The notes: generated by a model from the letters alone, not told the origin. Numbered from the stretch's first letter, positions 8,780 through 17,929 are shown. The stretch is 64,000 nt of DNA from Flavobacteriaceae bacterium UBA1903 (GCA_002337605.1 DDGL01000007.1:453383-517382), one strand, 5' to 3'. Numbers and translations are program-made.

Positions 8780-10021
8780 ATGAAAACTAGCTGCACTCTC
8801 TTAATCGCTGTATTATTTACAACATTTTCCTTTGCACAAACTGAAACGTGTGACTGTAAAAAAGACCTTGACTTTTTAGTAAAGAAAATGAAGAAAATGC
8901 CTTCCTATAAAGAGCAAGTAAAAAACCAAAAAGAGGACGCTTTTGATGCCTTGTACACAGAACTTGCTTCTAACATGGAGAAAAATCTACCTATTGAAAC
9001 CTGTTATATGCTGCTTAGCCAGCAAATGAGTTTTGTAAAAGACTACCACGCGTATGTAAAACTAAATGAAGGATTTGTAAAAAAGGATATTGTTGAAACA
9101 AAAGAAGGGATAGAGAATTTTAAAAATTCAACCCGTTTTAAAGAACATCCACGCGCGCAGGAACCTATTGCACAGTTAAAGGAAGTTATGTCGCAAAAGC
9201 CTGCGCCCAGTATTGAAGGGATATACCAGCAAGGAGATGAATATGTACTAGGGATACACAAAAACAAAAACGCGAATACCTATGATGGGATTGTACTAGA
9301 AAGTAACCACCCACTTTGGGAGGCTGGACAAATTAAATTTACAGCTACTAAGAATGCTCAAGGAAATTACGATTTGTATTATTACGATAGTGATACCTAC
9401 AGACCTTACTACGCAAACAATATGCAATTTGAAAATATGCGGATCTGGAGTTTCAAAAAAGAAGCAAGTAAAAGTAATTTCGAATTTATTAAAAACGATA
9501 CAATTAATTGGGGCTATGAGACACTACAAGGAGGTACGCATTACATACGTATGAAAACATTCTCAGGAAGCACCAGCAATAGAAAAGCACAAAGAGAGTT
9601 CTTTTCAGAAATGGAAAACAAGCTAACAGCAGGCAACTTAATTTTAGACTTGCGAAGTAATGGTGGTGGAAGCTATGAAGTTTCAGATCCATTTTTAAAA
9701 CTATTCCAGCAGAAAGGAATTAAAGTGTTTGTCATCACCAACCAATTTACAGGAAGTAATGCAGAACAGTTTACAGTAAAATTACGGGAGCTTGAAGGTA
9801 CAGTTCAAGTAGGGCAAACTACCAGAGGGGTCGTAGCGTATGGCCGTGATAAAGAAGCTCCGTCCTCCCCTTCTGGATACTTTACGTTTTATACTACCGA
9901 CATGAATTTTCATGACCCGTTCTTTGCCTATGAAGGCATAGGAGTTGTTCCTTCCATAAAGTTAGAGTATGAAAGTGACTGGATTAATCAAACGTTAGAG
10001 CTCATAAACCAAACTAAATAA
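8780..10021 (+). CDS. secreted S41-family (C-terminal processing) peptidase
   Basis: 413 residues from the ATG at 8780, chosen because it begins a clean signal peptide (MKTSCTLLIAVLFTTFSFAQ); an earlier in-frame ATG at 8726 would bury it. The C-terminal half (about 260-410) carries the tail-specific protease fold: NLILDLRSNGGGSYEV followed by VFVITNQFTGSNAEQF, where the serine of GSNAE is the likely nucleophile. I see no PDZ domain. It is probably a periplasmic or surface protease of unknown substrate. A perfect 14-base-pair hairpin follows and separates it from the convergent his operon. Confidence 0.85.
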   Translation: MKTSCTLLIAVLFTTFSFAQTETCDCKKDLDFLVKKMKKMPSYKEQVKNQKEDAFDALYTELASNMEKNLPIETCYMLLSQQMSFVKDYHAYVKLNEGFVKKDIVETKEGIENFKNSTRFKEHPRAQEPIAQLKEVMSQKPAPSIEGIYQQGDEYVLGIHKNKNANTYDGIVLESNHPLWEAGQIKFTATKNAQGNYDLYYYDSDTYRPYYANNMQFENMRIWSFKKEASKSNFEFIKNDTINWGYETLQGGTHYIRMKTFSGSTSNRKAQREFFSEMENKLTAGNLILDLRSNGGGSYEVSDPFLKLFQQKGIKVFVITNQFTGSNAEQFTVKLRELEGTVQVGQTTRGVVAYGRDKEAPSSPSGYFTFYTTDMNFHDPFFAYEGIGVVPSIKLEYESDWINQTLELINQTK

Positions 10022-10070
10022 GAGCTTCCAATAGTTTAGAAGAGTCGGAATGCCGCTGTTAGTATAAGTA

Positions 10071-10113
10071 CGAAATGGAATGCAGGGATAGTATTAAATT
10101 GCATTCCATTTCG
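10071..10113. terminator. terminator hairpin between the S41 peptidase gene and hisIE
   Basis: CGAAATGGAATGCA and TGCATTCCATTTCG are a perfect 14-base inverted repeat with a 15-base loop, lying between convergent genes and followed by a short T-run (CTTTT) on the plus strand. It probably ends transcription in at least the plus direction. Confidence 0.7.
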
Positions 10114-10129
10114 CTTTTGTCCGTTAGTG

Positions 10130-10744
10130 TTATTCGTTACGGTCGTATTTGTGTCTCGCACGCAACGTTTTTTCAACATCTCTAATATGAAACCCTTTTG
10201 CTTGCAACAGCACCATAAAGTGAAAGAGAAGGTCTGCACTCTCATTTAAAAAAGCCAAATCGTCATCATCTTTACTTTCAATCACTACTTCCACAGCTTC
10301 CTCCCCAACTTTTTGTGCAATTTTATTAATCCCCCTTTTAAAGAGTTGTGCTACGTAGCTTTTTTCATGCTCGCCATCGTTTCTTCTATCCTCTATCACA
10401 TGTTCGAGGTACGATAGAAATCCGAAGTTAGAAACATTCTTCTCCCCCCAACACGTATCGGTTCCTTTATGGCAGGTGGGTCCTTCCGGATCTGCTTGTA
10501 GTAACAATGTATCATTGTCACAATCTACTTTTACGGATACCAGACTCATATAATTTCCGGTTTCTTCACCTTTGGTCCAGAGTCTGTTTTTACTTCGGCT
10601 ATAGAATGTTACTTTTCCTGTGTCATTCGTTTTATTAAATGCTTCTTCATTCATAAAGCCCAGCATAAGAACATTTTTTGTCAGGCTATCCTGAACAATT
10701 GCTGGTACTAGGTTGTCTGGGTATTTTTTAAAATCTATTATCAT
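10130..10744 (-). CDS. hisI: bifunctional phosphoribosyl-AMP cyclohydrolase / phosphoribosyl-ATP diphosphatase
   Basis: 204 residues, the normal length for the fused HisIE enzyme that carries out steps 2 and 3 of histidine biosynthesis. The N-terminal cyclohydrolase domain (about 1-105) shows the metal-binding motif DCDNDTLLLQADPEGPTCH with a further cysteine in DTCWG; the C-terminal pyrophosphohydrolase domain (about 110-204) shows VGEEAVEVVIESKDDD followed by ADLLFHFMVLL. It is the last gene of the his operon, separated from hisF by 364 bases that hold a gene relic, so its expression may need read-through. Confidence 0.97.
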   Translation of the reverse strand: MIIDFKKYPDNLVPAIVQDSLTKNVLMLGFMNEEAFNKTNDTGKVTFYSRSKNRLWTKGEETGNYMSLVSVKVDCDNDTLLLQADPEGPTCHKGTDTCWGEKNVSNFGFLSYLEHVIEDRRNDGEHEKSYVAQLFKRGINKIAQKVGEEAVEVVIESKDDDDLAFLNESADLLFHFMVLLQAKGFHIRDVEKTLRARHKYDRNE

Positions 10745-10840
10745 AATTTGAGTTTAGAGGTACGAACATAGAACGACGAATTCAGTATTGAAACAAAAGC
10801 GACGAACGACGCGTACTTACTAATGGTTTAAAAATTTCAA

Positions 10841-11064
10841 TTATTTTGAGTTTATACTTTTTCTTATTGCTATTATGGATGCACCTGTGATGGCAACAAA
10901 CTCATCCGCTTCCTTAATTAATCTTTTATTTTCTTCATCATTAGTAGAAATCAGTGCTTGAATTATTTCTAACCCATATTGGCTTTCATCTGCCTCTTCT
11001 AAACTATTGTAAGCTTATTTATAAAGTCCTTATCAGATTTAGCCCGATTGGCTGCCCTGTAGTT
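10841..11064 (-). pseudogene. relic of a four-helix-bundle (23S rRNA-intervening-sequence-like) protein
   Basis: The minus strand encodes two matching pieces of this family: NYRAANRAKSDKDFINKLTIV, broken by a stop, then in another frame LEEADESQYGLEIIQALIST and on through FVAITGASIIAIRK to a stop at 10841. One missing T near 11001-11004 (GTTTAGAAG instead of GTTTTAGAAG) would restore the frame, so this is a frameshift. The N-terminal half of the family is absent; hisF follows only about 45 bases away. The family is small, mobile and common in Bacteroidota intergenic sites. The frameshift could in principle be a sequencing error, but the missing N-terminus cannot. Confidence 0.8.
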
Positions 11065-11108
11065 TGTTTAGTTTTCACCCGTCGCTCTACGTTCGTAACT
11101 CATCGCTT

Positions 11109-11867
11109 TTAAATCCTAACAGGAACTCCCTGTTTCTCTAGTTCTTTTTTTAATTCTGAAATCTCTATTTCCTTAAAATGAAATACACTTGCTGCCAGTG
11201 CTGCATCTGCATTTCCAACCGTAAAGGTATCTGAAAAATGTTGAATACTTCCCGCCCCTCCTGAAGCAATAACAGGAATATTCACTAATGCTGAAAGTTT
11301 CGCCAGTGCTTCATTGGCAAAGCCAGCCTTTGTACCGTCATTGTCCATCGCTGTAAAAAGTATTTCTCCAGCTCCTCGAGCGGCAACTTCTTTCGCCCAA
11401 TCAAATAGATTGAGCTGTGTAGGGACTTTTCCACCTACGAGATGCACTATCCATTCGCCGTTTATATTTTTAGCGTCAATGGCTACCACAATACATTGTG
11501 TCCCAAACTTAGCAACTAAGTTGTTAATTAGCGTTGGGTTTTTAACTGCTGCAGAATTAATAGAAACCTTATCGGCTCCGTTATTCAGCAAAACAGCCAC
11601 ATCTTGTACGCTTGAAATACCTCCCCCCACCGTAAAGGGGATGTTGATAGCTTCTGCTACTTTTAAAACTAAATTAGCTAAGGTTTTGCGTTTTTCTTCG
11701 GTTGCTGAAATATCCAAAAAAACCAATTCATCGGCTCCGTTTTCAGAATAAAGCTTAGCGAGTTCCACCGGGTCCCCCGCATCACGAAGGTTTACAAAAT
11801 TGACACCTTTTACGGTACGTCCGTTTTTGATGTCAAGACAGGGTATGATTCTTTTTGTTAAGGGCAT
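11109..11867 (-). CDS. hisF: imidazole glycerol phosphate synthase cyclase subunit HisF
   Basis: 252 residues, a (beta/alpha)8 barrel. HisF uses ammonia supplied by HisH to convert PRFAR into IGP and AICAR. Visible motifs are the catalytic aspartate near residue 12 in PCLDIKNG, FTVGGGISS, VVAIDAK, LFTAMDNDG and the phosphate-binding IPVIASGGAGS. The gene follows hisA by 62 bases in the operon. The normal partner hisH lies two genes upstream. Confidence 0.98.
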   Translation of the reverse strand: MPLTKRIIPCLDIKNGRTVKGVNFVNLRDAGDPVELAKLYSENGADELVFLDISATEEKRKTLANLVLKVAEAINIPFTVGGGISSVQDVAVLLNNGADKVSINSAAVKNPTLINNLVAKFGTQCIVVAIDAKNINGEWIVHLVGGKVPTQLNLFDWAKEVAARGAGEILFTAMDNDGTKAGFANEALAKLSALVNIPVIASGGAGSIQHFSDTFTVGNADAALAASVFHFKEIEISELKKELEKQGVPVRI

Positions 11868-11929
11868 ATTGTTTTAATGTAGAAAGCAGAAAAACTAACT
11901 TTGAGTTGCTGCATTCCGATTTCATTCTT

Positions 11930-12673
11930 CTATTTTTTTTCAATAAAATATTCTAATTCTTTTAAGGTAATCCTATTCTCATAAATAGCTTTTCCAATAA
12001 TAGTTCCTTCACAACCTAGTCTGGCTAGTTTCGGGAGTTCTTCGAAGGTAGATATGCCTCCGGAAGCTATTAATTTTATGGGGTTTCGACGCTGCTCAGA
12101 CTGGAATTCGGAAATAATTTTTTTATACAATTCAAAAGCAGGCCCCTGCAACATCCCGTCTTTACTAATATCGGTACAAATTACATACTGGATTCCCTCT
12201 TTTTGATACGCTTGTATAAACGGTAGCAATGCTTCTTTACTTTCCTCCTGCCATCCGCTTACTGCAATTTTTTCGTCCAGAGCATCGGCTCCCAGAATTA
12301 TTTTTTCTGAACCGTGTGCTGCAATCCAGCTTTTAAAAGTTTCAGGGTCTTTTACTGCAATGCTTCCCCCTGTGATCTGGTTTGCACCACTTTCAAAAGC
12401 AATTCTAAGATCACCATCAGTCTTTAATCCACCGCCAAAATCAATTTTCAGGATGGTTTTAGACGCTATTTGCTCTAATACCTTGTAATTCACAATATGA
12501 TTACTTTTAGCACCGTCCAGGTCTACTAAATGTAAATACTGAATTCCGTGGGCTTCAAATTGTTTGGCAACCTCTAACGGGTGCTCATTGTATATTTTCT
12601 TTGTGCTGTAATCACCTTTGCTAAGGCGAACGCACTTTCCTTCTATAATATCTATGGCTGGGATTATTCTCAT
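11930..12673 (-). CDS. hisA: phosphoribosylformimino-5-aminoimidazole carboxamide ribotide isomerase
   Basis: 247 residues, a (beta/alpha)8 barrel related to HisF. It isomerises ProFAR to PRFAR, step 4 of the pathway. Motifs: the catalytic base D8 in IIPAIDIIEG, KIDFGGGLK, VICTDISKDGML with the second catalytic aspartate, and KLIASGGIS for phosphate binding. Length and start are normal. It begins 18 bases after the hisH stop. Confidence 0.98.
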   Translation of the reverse strand: MRIIPAIDIIEGKCVRLSKGDYSTKKIYNEHPLEVAKQFEAHGIQYLHLVDLDGAKSNHIVNYKVLEQIASKTILKIDFGGGLKTDGDLRIAFESGANQITGGSIAVKDPETFKSWIAAHGSEKIILGADALDEKIAVSGWQEESKEALLPFIQAYQKEGIQYVICTDISKDGMLQGPAFELYKKIISEFQSEQRRNPIKLIASGGISTFEELPKLARLGCEGTIIGKAIYENRITLKELEYFIEKK

Positions 12674-12691
12674 GAGTTTATTTTGTACATT

Positions 12692-13321
12692 TTATGTGAG
12701 CTCGGGGTTTACAATCCCCATGTCTCCTTCGAAGGAGGAATTCAGGTTTAAAAAATTCTTCAAAATAACTTCCCCAATCGCACTACTTTTTTCAGGATGA
12801 AATTGAACTCCATAAAAATTGTCTTTTTGTAACGCTGCAGAATAGGTAATGCTATAATCTGTTGTTGCTATAGTTTCCTTACAAACTGGTGCATAATAAC
12901 TATGAACCATGTAGATATATTCTTTTTCTGAAACATCCGTAAAAAGATTTCCTTTCAAGTTTTCAATAGTATTCCATCCTATTTGCGGTATTTTTTTAAC
13001 TGAAGAGAATTTCACCACATCCACCTCAAAAATCCCGAGCCCTTTTGTGCTTCCTTCTTCTGAAGTAGTACACATGAGTTGCATCCCTAAACAGATCCCC
13101 AAAACGGGTTGTGTAAGTGTTGGAATAAGGGTGTCCAAACCAGATTCCCGGAGTTTCTCCATAGCACTACTCGCCTCGCCTACACCAGGGAACACCACAT
13201 AATCTGCAGTACGTATTTCAGTTTCATCACTGGTTAAAACACCCTGATATCCTAAGCGTTTCAATGCAAACTGAATGCTTTTTATGTTACCAGCTCCATA
13301 ATCGATTATTACCACGTTCAT
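12692..13321 (-). CDS. hisH: imidazole glycerol phosphate synthase glutaminase subunit HisH
   Basis: 209 residues, a class I glutamine amidotransferase that hydrolyses glutamine and channels ammonia to HisF. The nucleophile C77 is in VLGICLGMQLM and the histidine/glutamate of the triad in GVQFHPEKS. The C-terminus runs about 15 residues past the usual end (LNLNSSFEGDMGIVNPELT), an unremarkable extension. It lies 40 bases after hisB. Confidence 0.98.
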   Translation of the reverse strand: MNVVIIDYGAGNIKSIQFALKRLGYQGVLTSDETEIRTADYVVFPGVGEASSAMEKLRESGLDTLIPTLTQPVLGICLGMQLMCTTSEEGSTKGLGIFEVDVVKFSSVKKIPQIGWNTIENLKGNLFTDVSEKEYIYMVHSYYAPVCKETIATTDYSITYSAALQKDNFYGVQFHPEKSSAIGEVILKNFLNLNSSFEGDMGIVNPELT

Positions 13322-13361
13322 TTTTCTGATTTCTTTTAGTTTTCGTTCCTACTTCGTGCTT

Positions 13362-14495
13362 TTATAATACACCCTTCGTTGTTGGTAAAATCATTTTTTC
13401 TGCGTCTCTTTTTACAGCAGCTTTAATAGCCTTCGCGAACGCTTTAAAAATTGCTTCTATCTTATGGTGCTCGTTAGTGCCTTCAGCCTTAATGTTCAGA
13501 TTTGCCTTAGCTCCATCTGTAAAACTTTTAAAGAAATGGTAAAACATCTCCGTAGGCATTTTCCCGATCATTTCGCGTTTAAAGTCGGCTTCCCAAACCA
13601 ACCAGTTTCTACCCCCAAAGTCAATAGCTACTTGCGCTAAGCAGTCGTCCATGGGCAGACAAAAGCCGTAGCGCTCAATTCCTAACTTATCGCCTAACGC
13701 CTTATTAAAAACTTCTCCCAGCGCTATGGCCGTGTCTTCAATAGTATGGTGCTCATCTACTTCCAGATCTCCTTTAACAGAAACCCTTAAATCCATTTGT
13801 CCATGACGCGCTATCTGGTCCAACATATGATCGAAAAAAGCAATACCTGTATCTATGCTGCTCTCTCCTGTTCCATCCAGCTGTAGTGTAATGGAAATAT
13901 TGGTTTCATTGGTTTTTCTTTCAAGGGTTGCTACTCTGTCTTTCAATTTTAAGAACTCATATATTTTTTCCCAGTCATTGGTTTCAAAAGCGATACTATT
14001 ATTTAGTTCGTCACGTTTCACGGTTATTTCAGCAGTACCTAAATTGGTATCATCATTAATAAAAATTCCTTTGGACCCAAGGTTTTTCGCCAGCTCCATA
14101 TCGGTTAAGCGATCGCCTATTACAAAAGAGTTTTCTAAGTCATACGATGCTGTAAAATATTCGGTCAACAAACCTGTGCCGGGTTTACGTGTATTCGCTT
14201 TCTCATGTGGAAAGGTCCTGTCTAAAAAAACTTTATCAAAAACAACCCCTTCATTTTCAAACGATTTTAGGATAAAATTCTGTACAGGCCAGAAAGTTTC
14301 TTCAGGAAAAGAATCGGTTCCCAAACCGTCCTGATTAGTGATCATAACCAGTTCATAATCTAACTCCCTGGCAATCTTACCCAGATAGGTAAAGGCTTTT
14401 GGATAGAAAATCATTTTTTCAAAAGCATCTATCTGTTCGTCTACTGTTTCTTTGATGAGGGTACCATCCCGGTCTATAAAAAGTACTTTTTTCAT
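13362..14495 (-). CDS. hisB: bifunctional histidinol-phosphatase / imidazoleglycerol-phosphate dehydratase
   Basis: 377 residues. The N-terminal HAD-type phosphatase (about 1-165) shows DRDGTLIKE and FVIGDRLTDMELA; the C-terminal dehydratase (about 190-377) shows FFDHMLDQIARHG, DEHHTIEDTAIALG and the second histidine repeat EGTNEHHKIEAIFKAF that binds Mn2+. The fused enzyme performs steps 6 and 8 of histidine synthesis. Its ATG overlaps the hisC stop by one base (TAATG), which suggests translational coupling. Confidence 0.97.
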   Translation of the reverse strand: MKKVLFIDRDGTLIKETVDEQIDAFEKMIFYPKAFTYLGKIARELDYELVMITNQDGLGTDSFPEETFWPVQNFILKSFENEGVVFDKVFLDRTFPHEKANTRKPGTGLLTEYFTASYDLENSFVIGDRLTDMELAKNLGSKGIFINDDTNLGTAEITVKRDELNNSIAFETNDWEKIYEFLKLKDRVATLERKTNETNISITLQLDGTGESSIDTGIAFFDHMLDQIARHGQMDLRVSVKGDLEVDEHHTIEDTAIALGEVFNKALGDKLGIERYGFCLPMDDCLAQVAIDFGGRNWLVWEADFKREMIGKMPTEMFYHFFKSFTDGAKANLNIKAEGTNEHHKIEAIFKAFAKAIKAAVKRDAEKMILPTTKGVL

Positions 14496-15544
14496 TATTG
14501 TAAGCTCTTTAAAGTAGTTATTAGTTTGTTATTTTCTTTTGGGGTTCCCACTGTAAAGCGGAGGGTGTTTTCACACAAAGGCTGGTTGCTTCGGTTTCTA
14601 GTGACGATTCCCTGCAGTATTAATTGCTCATATCTTTTAGCAGCATTATCAACTTTTACAAGTATGAAATTTGCTTCAGAAGCATAGATATTTTCAATAA
14701 AAGTAACATCAGCTAGCGCATTCTCTAGTTTTCTTTTTTCCTTTAGAAGTACCTCTATTTCACTCTTAATATCTAAAATATTATGCAATCGCTCCAATGC
14801 GCGTTGTTGCGTTAATTCATTCACATTATAAGGCGGTTTAATTTTGTTGAGCACCGAAATAATTTCAGCTGAGGCATAACAAATTCCTAGTCTAATCCCT
14901 GCCATTCCGTAGGCTTTGGAAAGTGTTTGGGTTACGACCAGATTAGGATATTCGGAAAGTCTGGTAATCCAGCTTTCAATTTCAGAAAAATCGATATAGG
15001 CCTCGTCTATTACAACAATTCCCTTGAATTTTTCCAATAGTTCTGAAACTGCTTCCTTATTAAAAATAGTCCCTGTAGGGTTATTTGGCGAACAGATGAA
15101 TAACAGTTTTGAATGTTCATCCTGCTGCTTTAGAATTTCTGAAACATCCAATTCAAAATCTTTAGTGAGCAATACCTCCCTGTTTGTTACTGCGTTAATT
15201 CCGGCAAGTACTTTGTACATTCCGTAGGTGGGCGGAAGGGTTAGCACATTAGCTACATTGGGTTCACAAAAAGCTCTGAATAATAAGTCCAACACCTCAT
15301 CACTACCATTTCCTAGTAAGATCTGTTCAGTTTGCACATTTTTTTGTGTGGCCAAAACCGATTTTAAGATGCGTTGTTGTGGGTCCGGATAACGATTCAC
15401 TCCATTATCAAACGGATTTTCATTAGCGTCCAGAAATACCATTTCCTGATCAACATCCTTGAATTCATCGCGGGCACTGCTGTACGGCTGCAGTCTGGCT
15501 ACATTTGGGCGGATTAGGTGATGTATGTTAAATGATTTTTTCAT
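14495..15544 (-). CDS. hisC: histidinol-phosphate aminotransferase
   Basis: 349 residues, fold-type I PLP enzyme that transaminates imidazole-acetol phosphate with glutamate (step 7). Visible: substrate/PLP-binding LLGNGSDEVLDLLFRAF, FICSPNNPTG, VVIDEAYIDF and the PLP-lysine segment TQTLSKAYGMAGIRLG, plus the C-terminal arginine region LRFTVGTPKEN. Length and start are normal. A 56-base gap separates it from hisD. Confidence 0.97.
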   Translation of the reverse strand: MKKSFNIHHLIRPNVARLQPYSSARDEFKDVDQEMVFLDANENPFDNGVNRYPDPQQRILKSVLATQKNVQTEQILLGNGSDEVLDLLFRAFCEPNVANVLTLPPTYGMYKVLAGINAVTNREVLLTKDFELDVSEILKQQDEHSKLLFICSPNNPTGTIFNKEAVSELLEKFKGIVVIDEAYIDFSEIESWITRLSEYPNLVVTQTLSKAYGMAGIRLGICYASAEIISVLNKIKPPYNVNELTQQRALERLHNILDIKSEIEVLLKEKRKLENALADVTFIENIYASEANFILVKVDNAAKRYEQLILQGIVTRNRSNQPLCENTLRFTVGTPKENNKLITTLKSLQ

Positions 15545-15600
15545 AATTAAAATGAGAACACAGAAAAAACGGGGATTCCAATTTTTTAAATTCTCTTATT

Positions 15601-16899
15601 TTATTTCAAATTTTTAGTTTCGTTTTCTAGTTTCTCCAATCGTAAGGTCACGGCATTTTTATGTGCTTGTAGCCCTTCCGCTTCTGCCATTAATTCTATT
15701 GCCGGGCCTATTTTTTGAATTCCTGTTGAAGAAATTTTCTGAAAGGTCATGCTTTTCAAAAAGCTATCTAGGTTCACACCGCTATATTGCCGTGCATAGC
15801 CGTTGGTTGGTAAGGTATGGTTAGTTCCTGAAGCATAATCTCCAGCACTTTCCGGAGTATAAGTTCCTATAAAAACAGAACCTGCATTTTGAATATTTTC
15901 AATGAAATAGTCTTCATTTTTTGAAACTACTATAAAATGTTCTGGGGCATACTGGTTGATTAATTGTAGCGCTGTTTCATCACTTTCAACTAAAATCAGT
16001 TTTGAATTTTCAATAGCGGCTTTCGCAATTTCTTTTCTGGGCAGTGCTTTTAACTGGCTTTCAATTTCAGCCTTAACAGCATCTAGAACGTTTTTAGATG
16101 TCGTTACCAATAGCACTTGACTATCGGCTCCATGTTCTGCCTGGCTCAATAAATCTGATGCTACAAAAGACGCATTGGCACTTCCATCGGCAAACACCAG
16201 CAATTCACTCGGTCCCGCAGGCATATCGATAGCGACACCGTATTTAGTAGCCAACTGTTTTGCAACTGTCACAAATTGATTGCCTGGGCCAAAGATTTTA
16301 TATACCTGTGGAATAGTGTTGGTGCCAAATGTCATTGCAGCTATAGCTTGTATGCCTCCTACTTTAAAAATATTCGTGACACCGCATAATTTTGCCGTAT
16401 AAAGAATTGCCGGGTTTATAGCGCCATTTTTATCCGGAGGGGTACAGAGAACTATCTCTTTACAACCTGCTAGTGTTGCAGGAACAGCCAGCATTAAAAT
16501 GGTTGAAAACAATGGCGCCGTTCCTCCTGGAATGTATAAACCAACTTTTTGAATGGGGCGTTTTTCCTGCCAGCATTGTACTCCCGGCATGGGGTCTATT
16601 GAAATTTTTTCGGTTATTTGAGCCCTGTGAAAAGTCTCAATGTTTGATTTTGCTAGTTGAATGGCTTCTTTTAATTCTGAAGCAATTTCAGCAGCATTTA
16701 GTTCAGCTTCAGAAACTCTTAAAGCGTTTAAACGTACTCCATCAAATAATCGGGTGTATTTAGCAACAGCTTCATCCCCTTTCTTTTCTACTTCTGCAAA
16801 AATCTCAGACACGGTGGCTTCAATTTCTTCCACAGTTTTTGTAGGGCGCTGTAGGATCTTGCACCAGGTAGATTGTTTTGGATTTAGTAGTGTGTTCAT
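15601..16899 (-). CDS. hisD: histidinol dehydrogenase
   Basis: 432 residues from the ATG at 16899. This start, rather than an earlier in-frame ATG at 16947, is chosen because MNTLLNPKQSTWCKILQRP begins where HisD proteins begin, and the longer form would read through an intergenic repeat. HisD is a zinc enzyme that oxidises histidinol to histidine with NAD+. Motifs include VGLYIPGGTAPLFSTILMLA, IFGPGNQFVTVAK, MPAGPSELLVFAD and SQAEHGADSQVLLV with the zinc-ligand histidine, and TNHTLPTNGYARQYSG near the C-terminus. It follows hisG after a repeat-bearing spacer. Confidence 0.97.
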   Translation of the reverse strand: MNTLLNPKQSTWCKILQRPTKTVEEIEATVSEIFAEVEKKGDEAVAKYTRLFDGVRLNALRVSEAELNAAEIASELKEAIQLAKSNIETFHRAQITEKISIDPMPGVQCWQEKRPIQKVGLYIPGGTAPLFSTILMLAVPATLAGCKEIVLCTPPDKNGAINPAILYTAKLCGVTNIFKVGGIQAIAAMTFGTNTIPQVYKIFGPGNQFVTVAKQLATKYGVAIDMPAGPSELLVFADGSANASFVASDLLSQAEHGADSQVLLVTTSKNVLDAVKAEIESQLKALPRKEIAKAAIENSKLILVESDETALQLINQYAPEHFIVVSKNEDYFIENIQNAGSVFIGTYTPESAGDYASGTNHTLPTNGYARQYSGVNLDSFLKSMTFQKISSTGIQKIGPAIELMAEAEGLQAHKNAVTLRLEKLENETKNLK

Positions 16900-16921
16900 T
16901 TTTATTTTATCATTTATAAGG

Positions 16922-16968
16922 AGGTTTCGACTGCCTGCCCGTTCCATTCAGGCGGGTGCTCAACCAGA
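16922..16968. repeat. spacer repeat between hisG and hisD, interrupted by a 23-base insert
   Basis: AGGTTTCGACTGC (16922-16934) and GCTCAACCAGA (16958-16968) are together identical to the uninterrupted 24-base sequence at 30743-30766. Here they are split by 23 bases that include GCCTG...CAGGC, a short inverted repeat. It appears to be a small dispersed element that another small element has entered. Confidence 0.7.
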
Positions 16969-17008
16969 ACTATTTTAATTGGTTTTTTTTGCCTTGTAAA
17001 TTGAACAC

Positions 17009-17863
17009 CTACAACACCATTTTTTCAATAGGGCATACCAAAATACCTTCGGCTCCCGCTTCTTTCAGATTATCAATTACTTCCCAAAATTTATCCTGGT
17101 TTACCACAGAGTGTATGCTACTCCATCCTTCTTCAGCTAGGGGAAGAATAGTAGGACTTTTCATTCCTGGTAGGATTGCAGTGATTTCGGCTAACTTCGT
17201 ATTAGGAGCGTTCAGCAACACATATTTTGAGTCCCGACCTTTTAAAACAGATTCAATTCTAAACTGCAGCTTTTCTAAAATCTGTTCCATTTCAGCAGAG
17301 ATTGTAGGTGAAATTGCGAGAACAGCTTCACTTTTCATTAGTATTTCAACCTCTCTTAAGTTATTTTTAAAAAGCGTACTGCCGCTACTCACAATATCAC
17401 AAATAGCATCTGCCAGTCCAATGTTTGGTGCTATTTCTACGCTTCCATTAATGATGTGTAAATCTGCTGCTATCCCATAGTTGGCAAGGTAGTTTCTGGT
17501 AGTTTCAGGATAGGATGTTGCGATGCGTTTTCCTTTAAAATCTGAAATACCAGTATAAGCTTCCCCCTTTGGAATTGCCAGGGAAACCCGGCATTTTGAA
17601 AATCCGAGTTTTGAAGCAACTGTAATTCCATTGCCTTTTTCCACCAAAACATTTTCGCCAATTATAGCACAGTCTACCACGCCATCTTTTAAATACTGTG
17701 GGATGTCACCATTTCGCAAATAATATATTTCGATTGGAAAGTTTTTGGCTTCGGCTTTTAACTGGTCCTGACCATTATCTATAGAGATCCCACAATCTTT
17801 TAACAATTGTAATGAGTCCTCGTTTAAGCGTCCTGATTTCTGTACTGCAATTTTTAGTTTCAT
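17009..17863 (-). CDS. hisG: ATP phosphoribosyltransferase, long form
   Basis: 284 residues: a periplasmic-binding-protein-like catalytic part (about 1-210; KLKIAVQKSGRLNEDSLQLL at the start, ADAICDIVSSGSTLFKNNL for PRPP binding) plus a C-terminal regulatory domain (about 212-284), so this is the long HisG that works without HisZ and is feedback-inhibited by histidine. It catalyses the first committed step. It is the first structural gene of the operon; a leader peptide and terminator lie immediately upstream. Confidence 0.97.
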   Translation of the reverse strand: MKLKIAVQKSGRLNEDSLQLLKDCGISIDNGQDQLKAEAKNFPIEIYYLRNGDIPQYLKDGVVDCAIIGENVLVEKGNGITVASKLGFSKCRVSLAIPKGEAYTGISDFKGKRIATSYPETTRNYLANYGIAADLHIINGSVEIAPNIGLADAICDIVSSGSTLFKNNLREVEILMKSEAVLAISPTISAEMEQILEKLQFRIESVLKGRDSKYVLLNAPNTKLAEITAILPGMKSPTILPLAEEGWSSIHSVVNQDKFWEVIDNLKEAGAEGILVCPIEKMVL

Positions 17864-17895
17864 TTAGTTCTAATTGTGTCTGGGCCATTAACGGG

Positions 17896-17929
17896 AATAA
17901 AAAAACCCGTTTGATTGCTCAAACGGGTT
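17896..17929 (-). terminator. his operon attenuator terminator
   Basis: On the minus strand AACCCGTTTGA pairs with TCAAACGGGTT (11 base pairs, 4-base loop) and is followed by seven T residues. It lies between the His-rich leader peptide and hisG, about 32 bases after the leader stop codon, where an attenuator terminator is expected. Confidence 0.92.

Noticed and set aside
11314..11751. 145-codon open frame opposite hisF
   Set aside because: Antisense shadow of hisF without signal or domain.
13855..14334. 159-codon open frame on the plus strand opposite hisB
   Set aside because: It lies wholly antisense to a well-conserved hisB and has no recognised motif; serine-rich composition is typical of a frame shadow.
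16900..16947. Longer start for hisD
   Set aside because: The extra 16 residues read into the spacer repeat and are not part of HisD proteins.
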